64,000 bases of DNA, from assembly GCA_003028315.1 (NCBI GenBank), contig CP028150.1, forward strand, positions 1,550,001-1,614,000, given 5' to 3'. Of the stretch, positions 42,704 to 50,999 are shown piece after piece. The translations under genes and the position numbers were made by a program. The notes beneath the pieces were generated by a model. The model had not been told where the DNA came from, searched no databases, and saw only the letters and a program-made list of their open reading frames with translations. The DNA is from Neisseria mucosa. GTDB lineage: Bacteria; Pseudomonadota; Gammaproteobacteria; Burkholderiales; Neisseriaceae. Numbering within the stretch: the first letter of the stretch is position 1; each line of letters opens with the position of its first letter.

Positions 42704-44620
42704 TTATTGTTTTTTACCGCCGAATACGCCAAAGGCGTTATTACTTGAAGGACCATTATCACCTGGGGTTTCATTGTAACTGTAACGACCCGCCATTTCG
42801 GCTGCCTTGTCGCCGTAGAATCCACCGGTTACAGAGCCTTGTGCACCTGAAGTCCATTTGCCGTTAAAGCTGCTGCCTGCAATATTGGCAGTAAAGGCGC
42901 GTTCATTCATGTACCATCTGTCGCCACTATTGATTTTACCGGCGATGGTTTTGGCATCAAAATCGACATCGGCGGTAAACGAACCGGTAGTACGGTAGCC
43001 TCCTGTATCACCCACCCAGTTTTCCTTATCATCCAAGTTGCGGGCACGGAAATTCAACACCTCGCCGGCGTATTTGGCCGTACCGGACGGCAAAGAGGCA
43101 CTCATTACGCCCTGAACAAACAAGGAGTAGGCATTATCGGCAAGTTTTGCCGCACCGAAGACGACATTGCTCAAATTGCCTGAAGCAACAAACGACTTGT
43201 AGTCCGAACCCAATTCAGTTTGATAGAGCTTGTTGGTAACAGGTGACAAAGCGATTGCCGTACCGTTGATGACGACTTTGGTCAAGTCCGCGATATTCGA
43301 TAAGACGTATTGCTCGCCTGTTTCACCTTTTTTCAATTCGGCTGCGGCGGCATCATCTTTAGGTTTGGTTACGGGCGCATCAGGTTTGGCAACCGGCGCA
43401 TCAGGCTGTCCGCCTGCTTGAGCTGCCGCATCTTGGCGTTTTGCACCAAACACACCGCGCGCCACTACGTCTTCATCACGTTGGTTTTTGCCTGCCGCAC
43501 TATATGTGCCGGCAAGTTGGTCTGCCTTCGCACCAAAGAATCCGCCTTGCATCGTACCTTGCTTGTTGGAGAAGGTGTTTCCGTGCAAATCGCCATCGAA
43601 GGACAGGTTTTCTGCCATATCGCGCGCATTGGATTTGACGACACCTGCAATCCTGTTGCCACCACTACCACCGCCAACCGTTTGATCGGAATAGCGGTTG
43701 ATGCCGACATTGATGGTTTTTTGGTCGAAATTGACTCTTGCGGTAACATCGGTTGCTTTGGCGGCAGGATACAGATTGGCCAGCTTGGCTTGCGAACCGG
43801 TTTCAAAAATTTCTTGCAGACCTCTTGTATTGATCGGCAGTCCGTTTTGGAAATGCAGGCCGATGCCTTTATAGGTTGCATCCCCTCTTTGGGCTGCAAC
43901 GGTATCACTGCCTGACGGCGTGCCTTGGACAAACAACGCCTGTTTCACATCACGCAGATCGCTGACATCGGCAACACCGCCGTAACGAACGTCAGGCAAC
44001 AGGTCGCCGCTGTGTACCGCATATTGTGCTGCATCGGCTTTACCGCCGTTCATACTTTTTTCGCCCAACGTAAACTCACCCGCTTTAACGTCTTTGGTAT
44101 TAATGGCGACACCATCAAGTACGACGCTGTTTTTATCCGAGGCAGTCGGAGCTTCGGTTTTGGCATATTCCAAATCGCCGGTTTCACGTTTTTTCGCTAC
44201 CAAGACACCGCCATCCAAAGCCTTGCCCATTACTTTGCCTTCGCCGCCAAAACCTTGACCTGAATTGGCCTCATTGGCTTTCTTGGCTTCTTCGGCTTTC
44301 TTAGCTTCTTCAGCTTTCTTGGCCTCTTCAGCTTTCTTGGCCTCTTCAGCTTTCTTGGCCTCTTCAGCTTTCTTGGCCTCTTCAGCTTTCTTGGCCTCTT
44401 CAGCTTTCTTGGCCTCTTCAGCTTTCTTGGCCTCTTCGGCTTTCTTAGCGTCTTCAGTTTGTTTTGAATCACCTCCTCCGCCCGAGCCGGAATTATTGCC
44501 CGGCTGTTGCGGGGTCGGTGCAGGCTGTGCAGACGGCGTGCCACTACCGCTTGAGCCGCATGCACTCAATGCGATGCTGCAAGCAATCGCCAACATACTT
44601 AATTTAAATGATTCCTTCAT
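42704..44620 (-). CDS. Bilobed TbpB-like surface lipoprotein with KKAEEA repeat
   Basis: A 638-residue lipoprotein. Lipobox LSAC with Cys21 is followed by a Gly/Ser/Pro linker, ten tandem KKAEEA-type hexapeptides, and two similar lobes. Each lobe ends in an eight-strand barrel like those of TbpB, fHbp or NHBA: lobe 1 has VNFDQKTINVGINRYSD and GTMQGGFFGAKADQLAGTYS; lobe 2 has VDFDAKTIAGKINSG and GSVTGGFYGDKAAEMAGRYS. Such proteins are usually flipped to the cell surface by Slam and bind host iron or haem carriers. It follows hemO on the same strand, which favours a haem or haemoglobin ligand, but the ligand is unproven and no receptor gene is adjacent. Confidence 0.78.
   Translation of the reverse strand: MKESFKLSMLAIACSIALSACGSSGSGTPSAQPAPTPQQPGNNSGSGGGGDSKQTEDAKKAEEAKKAEEAKKAEEAKKAEEAKKAEEAKKAEEAKKAEEAKKAEEAKKAEEAKKANEANSGQGFGGEGKVMGKALDGGVLVAKKRETGDLEYAKTEAPTASDKNSVVLDGVAINTKDVKAGEFTLGEKSMNGGKADAAQYAVHSGDLLPDVRYGGVADVSDLRDVKQALFVQGTPSGSDTVAAQRGDATYKGIGLHFQNGLPINTRGLQEIFETGSQAKLANLYPAAKATDVTARVNFDQKTINVGINRYSDQTVGGGSGGNRIAGVVKSNARDMAENLSFDGDLHGNTFSNKQGTMQGGFFGAKADQLAGTYSAAGKNQRDEDVVARGVFGAKRQDAAAQAGGQPDAPVAKPDAPVTKPKDDAAAAELKKGETGEQYVLSNIADLTKVVINGTAIALSPVTNKLYQTELGSDYKSFVASGNLSNVVFGAAKLADNAYSLFVQGVMSASLPSGTAKYAGEVLNFRARNLDDKENWVGDTGGYRTTGSFTADVDFDAKTIAGKINSGDRWYMNERAFTANIAGSSFNGKWTSGAQGSVTGGFYGDKAAEMAGRYSYNETPGDNGPSSNNAFGVFGGKKQ
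44277..44456 (-). repeat. Ten-unit 18-bp tandem repeat coding for KKAEEA
   Basis: The 18-bp period is seen ten times as GCTTTCTT on the + strand (44277 to 44439). Central units are identical and the outer ones diverge. The unit is a multiple of three, so copy-number change alters the stalk length without frameshift. Confidence 0.9.
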
Positions 44621-44753
44621 GGTAAAACTCCTGAATGTGATAATGGTATTTTGGAATGATGGTGATAAAATATTTGATAATTATTTACATCAAACCAATT
44701 AAAATATACCGCAAATGCGGATAACCAAACGGTACTAAACTTGCACCAGTATG

Positions 44754-44812
44754 AAGGTCGTCTGAAAACGGAATTTATGAATCCGTGCATACAGATGTGT
44801 TTCAGACGACCT
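44754..44812 (-). terminator. DUS inverted pair between hemO and the lipoprotein gene
   Basis: AAGGTCGTCTGAAAAC and GTTTCAGACGACCT with a loop of about 30 nt, just past the hemO stop. Confidence 0.7.
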
Positions 44813-44832
44813 CTACTTATATCGTCAAACCA

Positions 44833-45456
44833 TTAATGACGATGCGGAACAAAGCCTTCCGGAGCTTCCGCACCTGCAGGCAGGTCAAATGTTTCGCGCA
44901 GAACGACTTTGTAGAACGCAAATGCATCTTTTGCACCTTGAATCGCTTCGGCTTCAGCTTCAGGGCTTAAGCCCAAAGCATTCAAATGCTCGACAAAGGC
45001 ACGCCAATGTTTACCGCGTCCGTTCGGATGGGGGGCGAGGTGGCGCGCACCGTGTTCGCCGTTGTAATCCAGCTTCTGCGCGTGTTTAAACAAAAATGCT
45101 GCGCCCAAATTGGAACCTTCGGCGCAATACAGCCAGCCGATGGCTTTATTGCCAGTTTCGTGCGGCAGCGGTTTGCCGTATTCGTAAGGTTTGTCGCCCA
45201 AATCCGCCAAGTCTTGCGTTACCGCGTCGTAACGCGCCATGTATTCCAGCTCGGGAATGGCTTTGTTCAATTCGGGGTCTTTATAGATATGATCGACCGC
45301 TTTGTGGAACACGGATTGCAGCTTCAAGAATTTGATGTAATTCTCTTTGTTGGTAAACGGCTCGACAGACATGACCAAATTGTCCACGCTGTCGTGAATG
45401 GTGGTGGTTTGCTCTTTCAGCCGTTTGGCAAAAGTCAGCTCTTGTGTTTCGCTCAT
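44833..45456 (-). CDS. hemO: Haem oxygenase HemO
   Basis: A 207-residue haem oxygenase that opens haem to biliverdin, releasing iron and CO, so that haem can serve as an iron source. The sequence matches meningococcal HemO closely: TIHDSVDNLVMSV contains the proximal His, ALGL/AEGSNLGAAFLFKHAQKL the distal helix, and the C-terminus PEGFVPHRH is conserved. I use the ATG at 45456 because AAGGATATTCAC places a ribosome-binding site before it; an ATG five codons earlier is in that leader. In meningococcus hemO neighbours hmbR; here a TbpB-like lipoprotein gene takes that place. Confidence 0.95.
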   Translation of the reverse strand: MSETQELTFAKRLKEQTTTIHDSVDNLVMSVEPFTNKENYIKFLKLQSVFHKAVDHIYKDPELNKAIPELEYMARYDAVTQDLADLGDKPYEYGKPLPHETGNKAIGWLYCAEGSNLGAAFLFKHAQKLDYNGEHGARHLAPHPNGRGKHWRAFVEHLNALGLSPEAEAEAIQGAKDAFAFYKVVLRETFDLPAGAEAPEGFVPHRH

Positions 45457-45909
45457 GTGAATATCCTTCATAAAGTTTCAGACGACCTTCAGGCCGCCTT
45501 TATTTAAACAAGGTGGATTGGATAGGTTTGAAAACGAATATGGGATGGAAGCGGAGGTTTGCGGGATGGGAAACCCGCGAAATCCGTTTGAAAACAAACC
45601 ATCGGGTTTCGTTATTTTGTGAAATATTTTTTTAAAAATATATATCATTCTAATTCAAATGGCAAGAGAATGATTTGCAGCTACTTGCAACTACAAGATA
45701 ATAACGGACAATTTCCCACCTTCGGCAAACAAAAGATTCCGGCTTAACAGAAAATGGTTTCTTAACCATAAAGAATATTGTTTACAAAGACATGACTGCA
45801 TCTTGGCAGATACCGCCCTTGCCCCGCCTGCGTCAAAACGGCATACTTTCGCCATACCGAGCCGCAGGTCGTCTGAAACCTGCCATACCGTCAAAAAGAA
45901 AGAGACAAC
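45457..45909. other. Divergent intergenic region upstream of hemO
   Basis: 453 bp without a supportable gene. It holds a DUS near 45476, a small hairpin GCGGGATGGGAAACCCGC (45561-45578), an AT-rich stretch AATATATATCATTCTAATTC (within 45634-45656) that is a weak Fur-box candidate, and another DUS near 45867. Confidence 0.4.
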
Positions 45910-46446
45910 ATGAACCCCATCCGCCCATTCTTAAACCATACCCCGCAAATCCACGAATCCTGCCTTATCGATGAAACTTCGGTCATCATCGGCGAAGTAT
46001 CGCTTGCCGAAGACGTATCCGTCTGGCCGTATGCCGTCTTGCGCGGCGACGTGAACAGCATCAGCATCGGCGCACGCAGCAACGTACAGGACGGCAGCGT
46101 CTTGCACGTTTCGCACAAAAACGCCGAAAAACCCGAAGGTTCGCCCCTTGTCATCGGCGAAGACGTAACCGTCGGACACAAAGTCATGCTGCACGGCTGC
46201 CGCATCGGCGACCGCGTTTTAATCGGTATGGGAACAATTATTCTGGACGATACTGTCGTCGAAAGCGACGTGATGATAGGCGCAGGCAGCCTCGTGCCGC
46301 CGCGCAAACGGCTGGAAAGCGGCTATCTCTATGTCGGCTCGCCCGTCAAACAAGTCCGCCCGCTGACCGACAAGGAAAAAGAATTTTTGAAATACTCGTC
46401 CGCGCATTATGTGCGCCTGTCCGGACAACACAAACAGTCAAAATAA
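45910..46446 (+). CDS. Gamma-carbonic anhydrase family protein (YrdA-like)
   Basis: A 178-residue left-handed beta-helix protein with hexapeptide repeats (SCLIDETSVIIGEVSLAEDV onward). Metal-ligand-like His residues sit in SVLHVSHKNAE, VTVGHKVMLHGCRIG and the following coil, as in gamma-class carbonic anhydrases. YrdA-like members bind zinc or iron, but physiological activity is often unproven. AGAGACAAC precedes the ATG. It ends 40 bp before the Maf gene with a lone DUS between. Confidence 0.87.
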   Translation: MNPIRPFLNHTPQIHESCLIDETSVIIGEVSLAEDVSVWPYAVLRGDVNSISIGARSNVQDGSVLHVSHKNAEKPEGSPLVIGEDVTVGHKVMLHGCRIGDRVLIGMGTIILDDTVVESDVMIGAGSLVPPRKRLESGYLYVGSPVKQVRPLTDKEKEFLKYSSAHYVRLSGQHKQSK

Positions 46447-46486
46447 TTTTCAGACGACCTTATATCCTCTTAAAAAAGAAAGTGTT

Positions 46487-47086
46487 ATGCACACACTCTA
46501 CCTAGCTTCCGGCAGCCCGCGCCGCCGCGAAATCCTCGAAAACCTCGGATATGCGGTTATCCGTATCCCTGCCGACATCGATGAAACACCGCATTCCGAC
46601 GAAAACGCCGCCGATTATGTGCAACGTATGGCGCAGGAAAAAAATGCCGCCGCTGTCCAGCAATGGTTTGCCACCCACGACGCGCAGCCCGAATATCCAA
46701 TTCTGACCGCCGACACTACGGTCGCCTATCAAAACCACATTCTCGGCAAACCGGAAACCGAAGCCCAAGCAGCCGAAATGCTCGCACGGCTTTCGGGGCA
46801 GACGCATCAGGTGCTGACCGCCGTATGCGTATATTGGCAAGGAAAGACACGCGGCGTTTTGCAAACCAGCGACGTGCGTTTCAAAACCTTGTCTGCCGAC
46901 GAAATATCCGCCTATATCCGAAGTGGCGAACCGATGGACAAAGCGGGCGCGTATGGCATTCAGGGTCTGGGCGGCATGTTTGTCGAGCATTTGCAAGGCA
47001 GCTTCACCGGCGTGATGGGCCTGCCCGTTTACGAAACGGCCGGCTTGTTGGAACGATTCGGATTGAGCGTTCCCCCATTTGCCTGA
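46487..47086 (+). CDS. Maf family nucleotide pyrophosphatase
   Basis: A 199-residue protein beginning MHTLYLASGSPRRREILENL, the Maf signature. It continues with ILTADTTVAYQNHILGKPET, which includes the catalytic Asp, and GAYGIQGLGGMFVEHLQGSF. These proteins hydrolyse dTTP, UTP or modified nucleotides and limit septation when overexpressed. I choose the ATG at 46487; upstream in-frame codons lie in the previous gene and the DUS. The downstream lipoprotein starts 25 bp after its stop, so they may be co-transcribed. Confidence 0.92.
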   Translation: MHTLYLASGSPRRREILENLGYAVIRIPADIDETPHSDENAADYVQRMAQEKNAAAVQQWFATHDAQPEYPILTADTTVAYQNHILGKPETEAQAAEMLARLSGQTHQVLTAVCVYWQGKTRGVLQTSDVRFKTLSADEISAYIRSGEPMDKAGAYGIQGLGGMFVEHLQGSFTGVMGLPVYETAGLLERFGLSVPPFA

Positions 47087-47111
47087 TTTTAAATACCTCC
47101 AAACAAACATT

Positions 47112-47726
47112 ATGAAAACATACGCCTTCCCCTTTTTATCCGCAGTATTCCTTCTTGCAGGCTGCACTGCTTTTTCAGACGACGGCACACCCTCCGTCCA
47201 CAAAGGCAACGACAGCATCCTCTCTTTCGGAAAGCTTGGCTCTGCTACGGAAGATGCGCCTGCAGGCGGCTGGGTCATGCTCGGTGATCAATACACCTAT
47301 GTGTTAGACAAAGGGTCGTCTGAAAAGCTATCTCCCGTCTTTAAGGCCAAACTGAAACATCCCTACGAAATCAAGTTTGCCTATTCTGTGAAGAATATCA
47401 AAAAGGCAGGGGTTACCGTTTGGCAGGAGGATCGCAGATTCAGCACACTGCTTTGCCTGTCTTACCCCCATGCCGATAAAGATGAAGAAAAAACACTGGA
47501 AAAATTGGCGTTCACCTCCAGTAAAGGGGAAAAAACGCCATTCAGGTGCATCAACCTCGACGGCAAAATCTATCAACCCGCCCCGGCTGCCGGTTCGGGT
47601 TTGCCGCTGCACGTCAATCTCGACATCCACACCCGTTCTTCCGACAAAAACCTGACCATCGACGTACCTCCCCTATCCGCAAACATACGTCCCGCAATGC
47701 CACCCGTCCGCCCGCTCCATTTTTAA
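47112..47726 (+). CDS. Hypothetical lipoprotein
   Basis: A 204-residue lipoprotein; lipobox LLAGC places the acylated Cys at 18. I do not recognise a family. Mature sequence shows GGWVMLGDQYTYVLDKGSSEKLSPVFKAKL-type beta structure (described in parts), two Cys (TLLCLSYPH; PFRCINLDG) and a Pro-rich C-terminus. Two DUS are incorporated into the coding sequence, giving AFSDDG just after the lipobox and GSSEKL near 75. A DUS hairpin follows. The role is unknown; periplasmic-facing outer-membrane anchoring is expected. Confidence 0.78.
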   Translation: MKTYAFPFLSAVFLLAGCTAFSDDGTPSVHKGNDSILSFGKLGSATEDAPAGGWVMLGDQYTYVLDKGSSEKLSPVFKAKLKHPYEIKFAYSVKNIKKAGVTVWQEDRRFSTLLCLSYPHADKDEEKTLEKLAFTSSKGEKTPFRCINLDGKIYQPAPAAGSGLPLHVNLDIHTRSSDKNLTIDVPPLSANIRPAMPPVRPLHF

Positions 47727-47748
47727 GCACTATCCGCCGCACAAACCA

Positions 47749-47782
47749 AAAGGTCGTCTGAAAATTTTTCAGGCGACCTTTT
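47749..47782. terminator. DUS-pair terminator
   Basis: AAAAGGTCGTCTGAAAA and TTTTTCAGGCGACCTTTT; one base change in the second arm (CAGGCG) breaks the DUS but keeps a G-U or near pairing. Confidence 0.75.
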
Positions 47783-47807
47783 CTCAAGCTAACGCTTCAA
47801 AATTTGA

Positions 47808-49073
47808 TCAGTACCAACCGCGCAGCTTCATCGCTTTTTCAACGCGGCGGATACTCATCATGTAAGACGCGGTACGCAGGTCCACATCATACTCTTGCGC
47901 CAGATTCCAAATATCGCGGAACGCGCGGCGCAGGACGACGGTTTCTTTTTCCTGAACTTCGTCAAATTCCCAGTAATAGCCTTGCAGGTTTTGCACCCAT
48001 TCAAAATAGGAAACGACCACGCCGCCGCAGTTCGCCAGAATATCGGGCACGACCAATACGCCGTTTTGACGCAGGATGGCATCGGCTTCAGGTGTAGTCG
48101 GGCCGTTTGCGCCTTCGACTACGATTTTGGCGCGTACTTTGCCCGCGTTTTCGGAAGTCAGTTGGTTTTCCAGCGCGCAAGGGGCGAGTACGTCCACATC
48201 CAATGCCAAGAGTTCGGCGTTGCTGATTTCTTTGCCGTAACCCGCTTCGTTGGTAATGAAGCCTTTTTCTTGGAACTCTTTGAAGAGGGCTTCCATATCC
48301 AAGCCGTTTTCGTTGTAGATGGCGACGTCAACGGTGGAAACGGCAACGACTTTCGCGCCGGATTGATGCGCGTAATAGCCTGTGTGATAGCCCACATTGC
48401 CGAAGCCCTGAATGGCGTAGGTCGCGCCTTTCACGTCTTTGCCGAGTTTTTCCAAAGCTTGGACGGCGGCGAAGTTCACGCCGTAACCTGTCGCTTCGGT
48501 ACGCGCCAAAGAGCCGCCGAATTCGACCGGTTTACCTGTGAACACGCCCGGCGCAGATTTTTTAACGACGTTTTCGTAGGCATCGACCATCCACGACATG
48601 ATTTTGCCGTTGGTGTTCACGTCAGGTGCAGGAATATCGATTTTCTCGCCGATGAGCGGGGAAATGGCTTCGGAATAAGCGCGTGCAATGCGTTCCAACT
48701 CTGCTTCGGAATAATCGCGCGGATCCAAAGTAATGCCTCCTTTGCCGCCGCCGTAAGGAATGCCCGCAACGCAGCATTTGATGGTCATCCAAATCGACAA
48801 GGCTTTGACTTCGTCCAAATTCACATTGGGATGGAAACGCACGCCGCCTTTGTAGGGGCCGACGGCGTTGTTGTGTTGCGAACGGTAGCCGGTGAAGGTT
48901 TTGACCGTACCGTTGTCGAGTTTGACGGGGAAGGTAACTTCCAAAACGCGTTGCGGGCTTTTCAGGATTTCATACACCGCAGGGTCGGCATTGAGCCGGT
49001 CGCAGGCGGTTTTGACCTGTTTGCGGGCGATTTCGAAAGGATTAAGGGTTTCTTTTGCGGCGGATTGGGACAT
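47808..49073 (-). CDS. gdhB: Glutamate dehydrogenase, NAD-type small hexameric class
   Basis: A 421-residue Glu/Leu/Phe/Val dehydrogenase-family enzyme interconverting glutamate with 2-oxoglutarate and ammonia. It has the glutamate-binding NNAVGPYKGGVRFHP, catalytic-Lys segment PYGGGKGGITLDP, and Rossmann motif IQGFGNVGYHTGYYAHQSG. Length and sequence are like RocG/GudB and meningococcal NAD-specific GdhB rather than the approximately 445-residue NADP enzyme; the symbol follows that usage. It is monocistronic; a DUS terminator lies beyond its stop. GGAAGAGAAATGTC gives the ribosome-binding site. Confidence 0.92.
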   Translation of the reverse strand: MSQSAAKETLNPFEIARKQVKTACDRLNADPAVYEILKSPQRVLEVTFPVKLDNGTVKTFTGYRSQHNNAVGPYKGGVRFHPNVNLDEVKALSIWMTIKCCVAGIPYGGGKGGITLDPRDYSEAELERIARAYSEAISPLIGEKIDIPAPDVNTNGKIMSWMVDAYENVVKKSAPGVFTGKPVEFGGSLARTEATGYGVNFAAVQALEKLGKDVKGATYAIQGFGNVGYHTGYYAHQSGAKVVAVSTVDVAIYNENGLDMEALFKEFQEKGFITNEAGYGKEISNAELLALDVDVLAPCALENQLTSENAGKVRAKIVVEGANGPTTPEADAILRQNGVLVVPDILANCGGVVVSYFEWVQNLQGYYWEFDEVQEKETVVLRRAFRDIWNLAQEYDVDLRTASYMMSIRRVEKAMKLRGWY

Positions 49074-49468
49074 TTCTCTTCCTTCTTATGTCGGGTTGAA
49101 GTTTAAAGGCTTTACATTTGTAACTATAACCAATTTCCAAATGAAATGTAATAGCATGTAGTCGCAAAAACGAGAGTTAGTTAATTTATATATGGTTTTA
49201 TTTTTCAGACGACAAAAGGGTACATTCAAACTGCTTCTCCCATCCCTTTACAAAACATCCCCGTTTTCCGAACACACCCCAAAAACCTTTGTTTTTAAAA
49301 AAAGTCGTCTGAAAATTGAATCAGCCTGCCTTTCAAAGTCAAAGCTTCTGAAAATCAATGAAATGCCATTTCAAGCTCCAACTATATTGTTAACAATCCA
49401 TCTGAAAACTACCTGTCGGGAAACAATGTTAAAATACGCGTCCCTGTCATTCATGAGCAAAACACATT
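49074..49468. other. Divergent intergenic region between gdhB and gph
   Basis: 395 bp, AT-rich, no gene supported. It holds two isolated DUS variants (TTTTCAGACGAC near 49202, GTCGTCTGAAAA near 49304). TTAAAATACG near 49431 could be the gph -10. Confidence 0.4.
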
Positions 49469-50179
49469 ATGACCGCCGCCATCGAACACGTCCAAGCCGC
49501 CGCCTTTGATTTGGACGGCACATTATGCGATTCCGTCCCCGACCTTGCCGCCGCAGCCGAAGCCATGCGCGAATATCTCGGTATGGAGCCGCTGCCCGCC
49601 AAAACAGTAGAAAGCTACGTCGGCGACGGCATCGGCAAACTCGTCCACCGCGTCATCACCAACGACCGCGACCAAGAAGCCGCGCCCGATTTATGGGAAA
49701 AAGGTTTCGTGTTCTACATGAAATACTACCGCGACCACTTGAGCGACTTCACCCGTCCCTACCCCGAAACCGAAGCCGGGCTGGCATTGCTCAAATCGCT
49801 GGGCATCCCGCTGGTGGTCATCACCAACAAAAACGAAATCCTCGCCGCCGAACTCTTGAAACAGCTCGGACTCGCCGACTACTTCAGCCTGATTCTCGGC
49901 GGCGACAGCCTGCCCGAAAAGAAACCCAGCCCACTGCCGCTGCAACACGCCGCCGAAGTCTTGGGCATCGATCCCGCCAACATGATCATGGTCGGCGACT
50001 CCCGCAACGACATCATCGCTGCCAAAGCCGCAGGCTGCCTCAGCGTCGGCGTTACCTTTGGCTACGGCGACATGACCCTGCTCTCGCAAGACAAAGCGAC
50101 CCAACCCGACTGGATTATCGGCTCACTGCCTGAAATTTATGAAAACCTGCGACCGAAAAAAGCAGAAGACGACGAGTAA
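49469..50179 (+). CDS. gph: Phosphoglycolate phosphatase
   Basis: A 236-residue HAD-superfamily phosphatase that recycles 2-phosphoglycolate from DNA repair. HAD motif I is FDLDGTLCDS, motif II VVITNKN, motif III the Lys in EKKPSPLPL, and motif IV MVGDSRNDIIAAKAAG. The cap domain of about 80 residues fits the CbbY/Gph group. It is followed by a DUS pair and the dRS3 element. Confidence 0.92.
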   Translation: MTAAIEHVQAAAFDLDGTLCDSVPDLAAAAEAMREYLGMEPLPAKTVESYVGDGIGKLVHRVITNDRDQEAAPDLWEKGFVFYMKYYRDHLSDFTRPYPETEAGLALLKSLGIPLVVITNKNEILAAELLKQLGLADYFSLILGGDSLPEKKPSPLPLQHAAEVLGIDPANMIMVGDSRNDIIAAKAAGCLSVGVTFGYGDMTLLSQDKATQPDWIIGSLPEIYENLRPKKAEDDE

Positions 50180-50194
50180 TCAGTATCCTTGTTT

Positions 50195-50236
50195 TCAGAC
50201 GACCTTTATTCCGGCTTCAAAAGGTCGTCTGAAAAT
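50195..50236. terminator. DUS inverted pair after gph
   Basis: GTTTTCAGACGACCTTT and AAAGGTCGTCTGAAAA with a loop of about 12 nt. Confidence 0.8.
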
Positions 50237-50257
50237 AAAGCAGTGGAAATAAAAAGA

Positions 50258-50364
50258 TTCGTCATTCCCGCGCAGGCGGGAATCTAGACTTTAATTTTTC
50301 AGAATTGTTTAAAAGTTGTGTTGATTTCAAATCACTGGATTCCCGCCTGCGCGGGAATGACGAA
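50258..50364. repeat. dRS3-flanked mosaic element (NIME type)
   Basis: ATTCCCGCGCAGGCGGGAAT (50264-50283) and ATTCCCGCCTGCGCGGGAAT (50339-50358) fit dRS3 (ATTCCC-N8-GGGAAT) and are parts of a perfect 27-bp inverted repeat (50258-50284 with 50338-50364) around a 53-bp core. This is the build of neisserial intergenic mosaic elements, which are targets of filamentous-phage integration and of recombination in pathogenic species. Confidence 0.85.
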
Positions 50365-50403
50365 ATGCAAGTTTCTTATCTCCCACTATCTTGCAACCTG
50401 CAA

Positions 50404-50423
50404 GTCAGATTCAAGAATCTGAC
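50404..50423. repeat. 20-bp palindrome GTCAGATTC type
   Basis: GTCAGATTCAAGAATCTGAC has perfect 9-bp arms. A close relative, GTCAGATTCTTGAATCCGAC, occurs at 53530-53549, so this is a dispersed small repeat. Confidence 0.65.
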
Positions 50424-50455
50424 CTACGAATCGACCTTTTTCAGACGACCTCTGC

Positions 50456-50923
50456 ATGAAACCCCAAAAATCCCTGCACGCCCGCGCGATGGACATTCTT
50501 TCCCGACAGGAAATCAGCCGTGTCGGACTCAAGCGCAAGCTCGCTCCGTATGCCGAAAGCGAAGAAGAATTGGAAAACGTGTTGGACGAATTTGCCGAAC
50601 GCAACTGGCAATCCGACCAACGCTACGCCGAAGCCTACATCCACAGCAAAAGCAGCCAACACGGTTCCCTGCGTCTGAAACAGGCATTGGCGCAGCAAGG
50701 CATAGCCGAAACCCTCAGCCGCGAATTCATGCCCGACAAAGCGAGCGAACTGCAAACCGCAGTCGCCGTGTTGCGCAAAAAATTCAAACAACCCGCCGCC
50801 GATTTGAAAGACAAACAGAAACAAGCGCGCTTCCTCGCCTATCGCGGATTCGACATGGACACCATCCACGCCGCGCTCAAAAGCAGCTGGGACGAAGAAA
50901 TATTCGACGCTTCTGAAGAATGA
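50456..50923 (+). CDS. recX: Regulatory protein RecX
   Basis: A 155-residue three-helix-repeat protein that modulates RecA filaments and hence recombination; in naturally transformable Neisseria it supports transformation and pilin variation (literature knowledge). It starts KSLHARAMDILSRQEISRVG and shows the RecX repeats LKRKLAPYAESEEELENVLD, ERNWQSDQRYAEAYIHSKSS and RFLAYRGFDMDTIHAAL. Length is normal. recA is not in the window. A DUS lies just upstream of the ATG. Confidence 0.93.
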   Translation: MKPQKSLHARAMDILSRQEISRVGLKRKLAPYAESEEELENVLDEFAERNWQSDQRYAEAYIHSKSSQHGSLRLKQALAQQGIAETLSREFMPDKASELQTAVAVLRKKFKQPAADLKDKQKQARFLAYRGFDMDTIHAALKSSWDEEIFDASEE

Positions 50924-50939
50924 TAAGCCTATTAACAAT

Positions 50940-50981
50940 AAAGGTCGTCTGAAACCTTTTTTTCGGTTTCAGACGACCTTT
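50940..50981. terminator. DUS-pair terminator
   Basis: AAGGTCGTCTGAAACC and GGTTTCAGACGACCTT form a perfect 16-bp stem between convergent recX and the DUF302 gene. Confidence 0.88.
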
Positions 50982-50999
50982 CGATTATTTGGTTTATCC

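Noticed and set aside
44266..44460. Regular repeats considered as a CRISPR array
   Set aside because: The 18-bp units are directly adjacent without spacers and encode KKAEEA in frame in a lipoprotein.
45634..45656. A Fur box upstream of hemO listed as a separate feature
   Set aside because: The match (AATATATATCATTCTAATTC) is only partial and about 180 bp from the start, so it is mentioned only in the intergenic entry.
47895..49106. A 403-codon + strand frame opposite gdhB
   Set aside because: Shadow of the glutamate dehydrogenase gene; composition is Phe/Val/His-rich without motifs.
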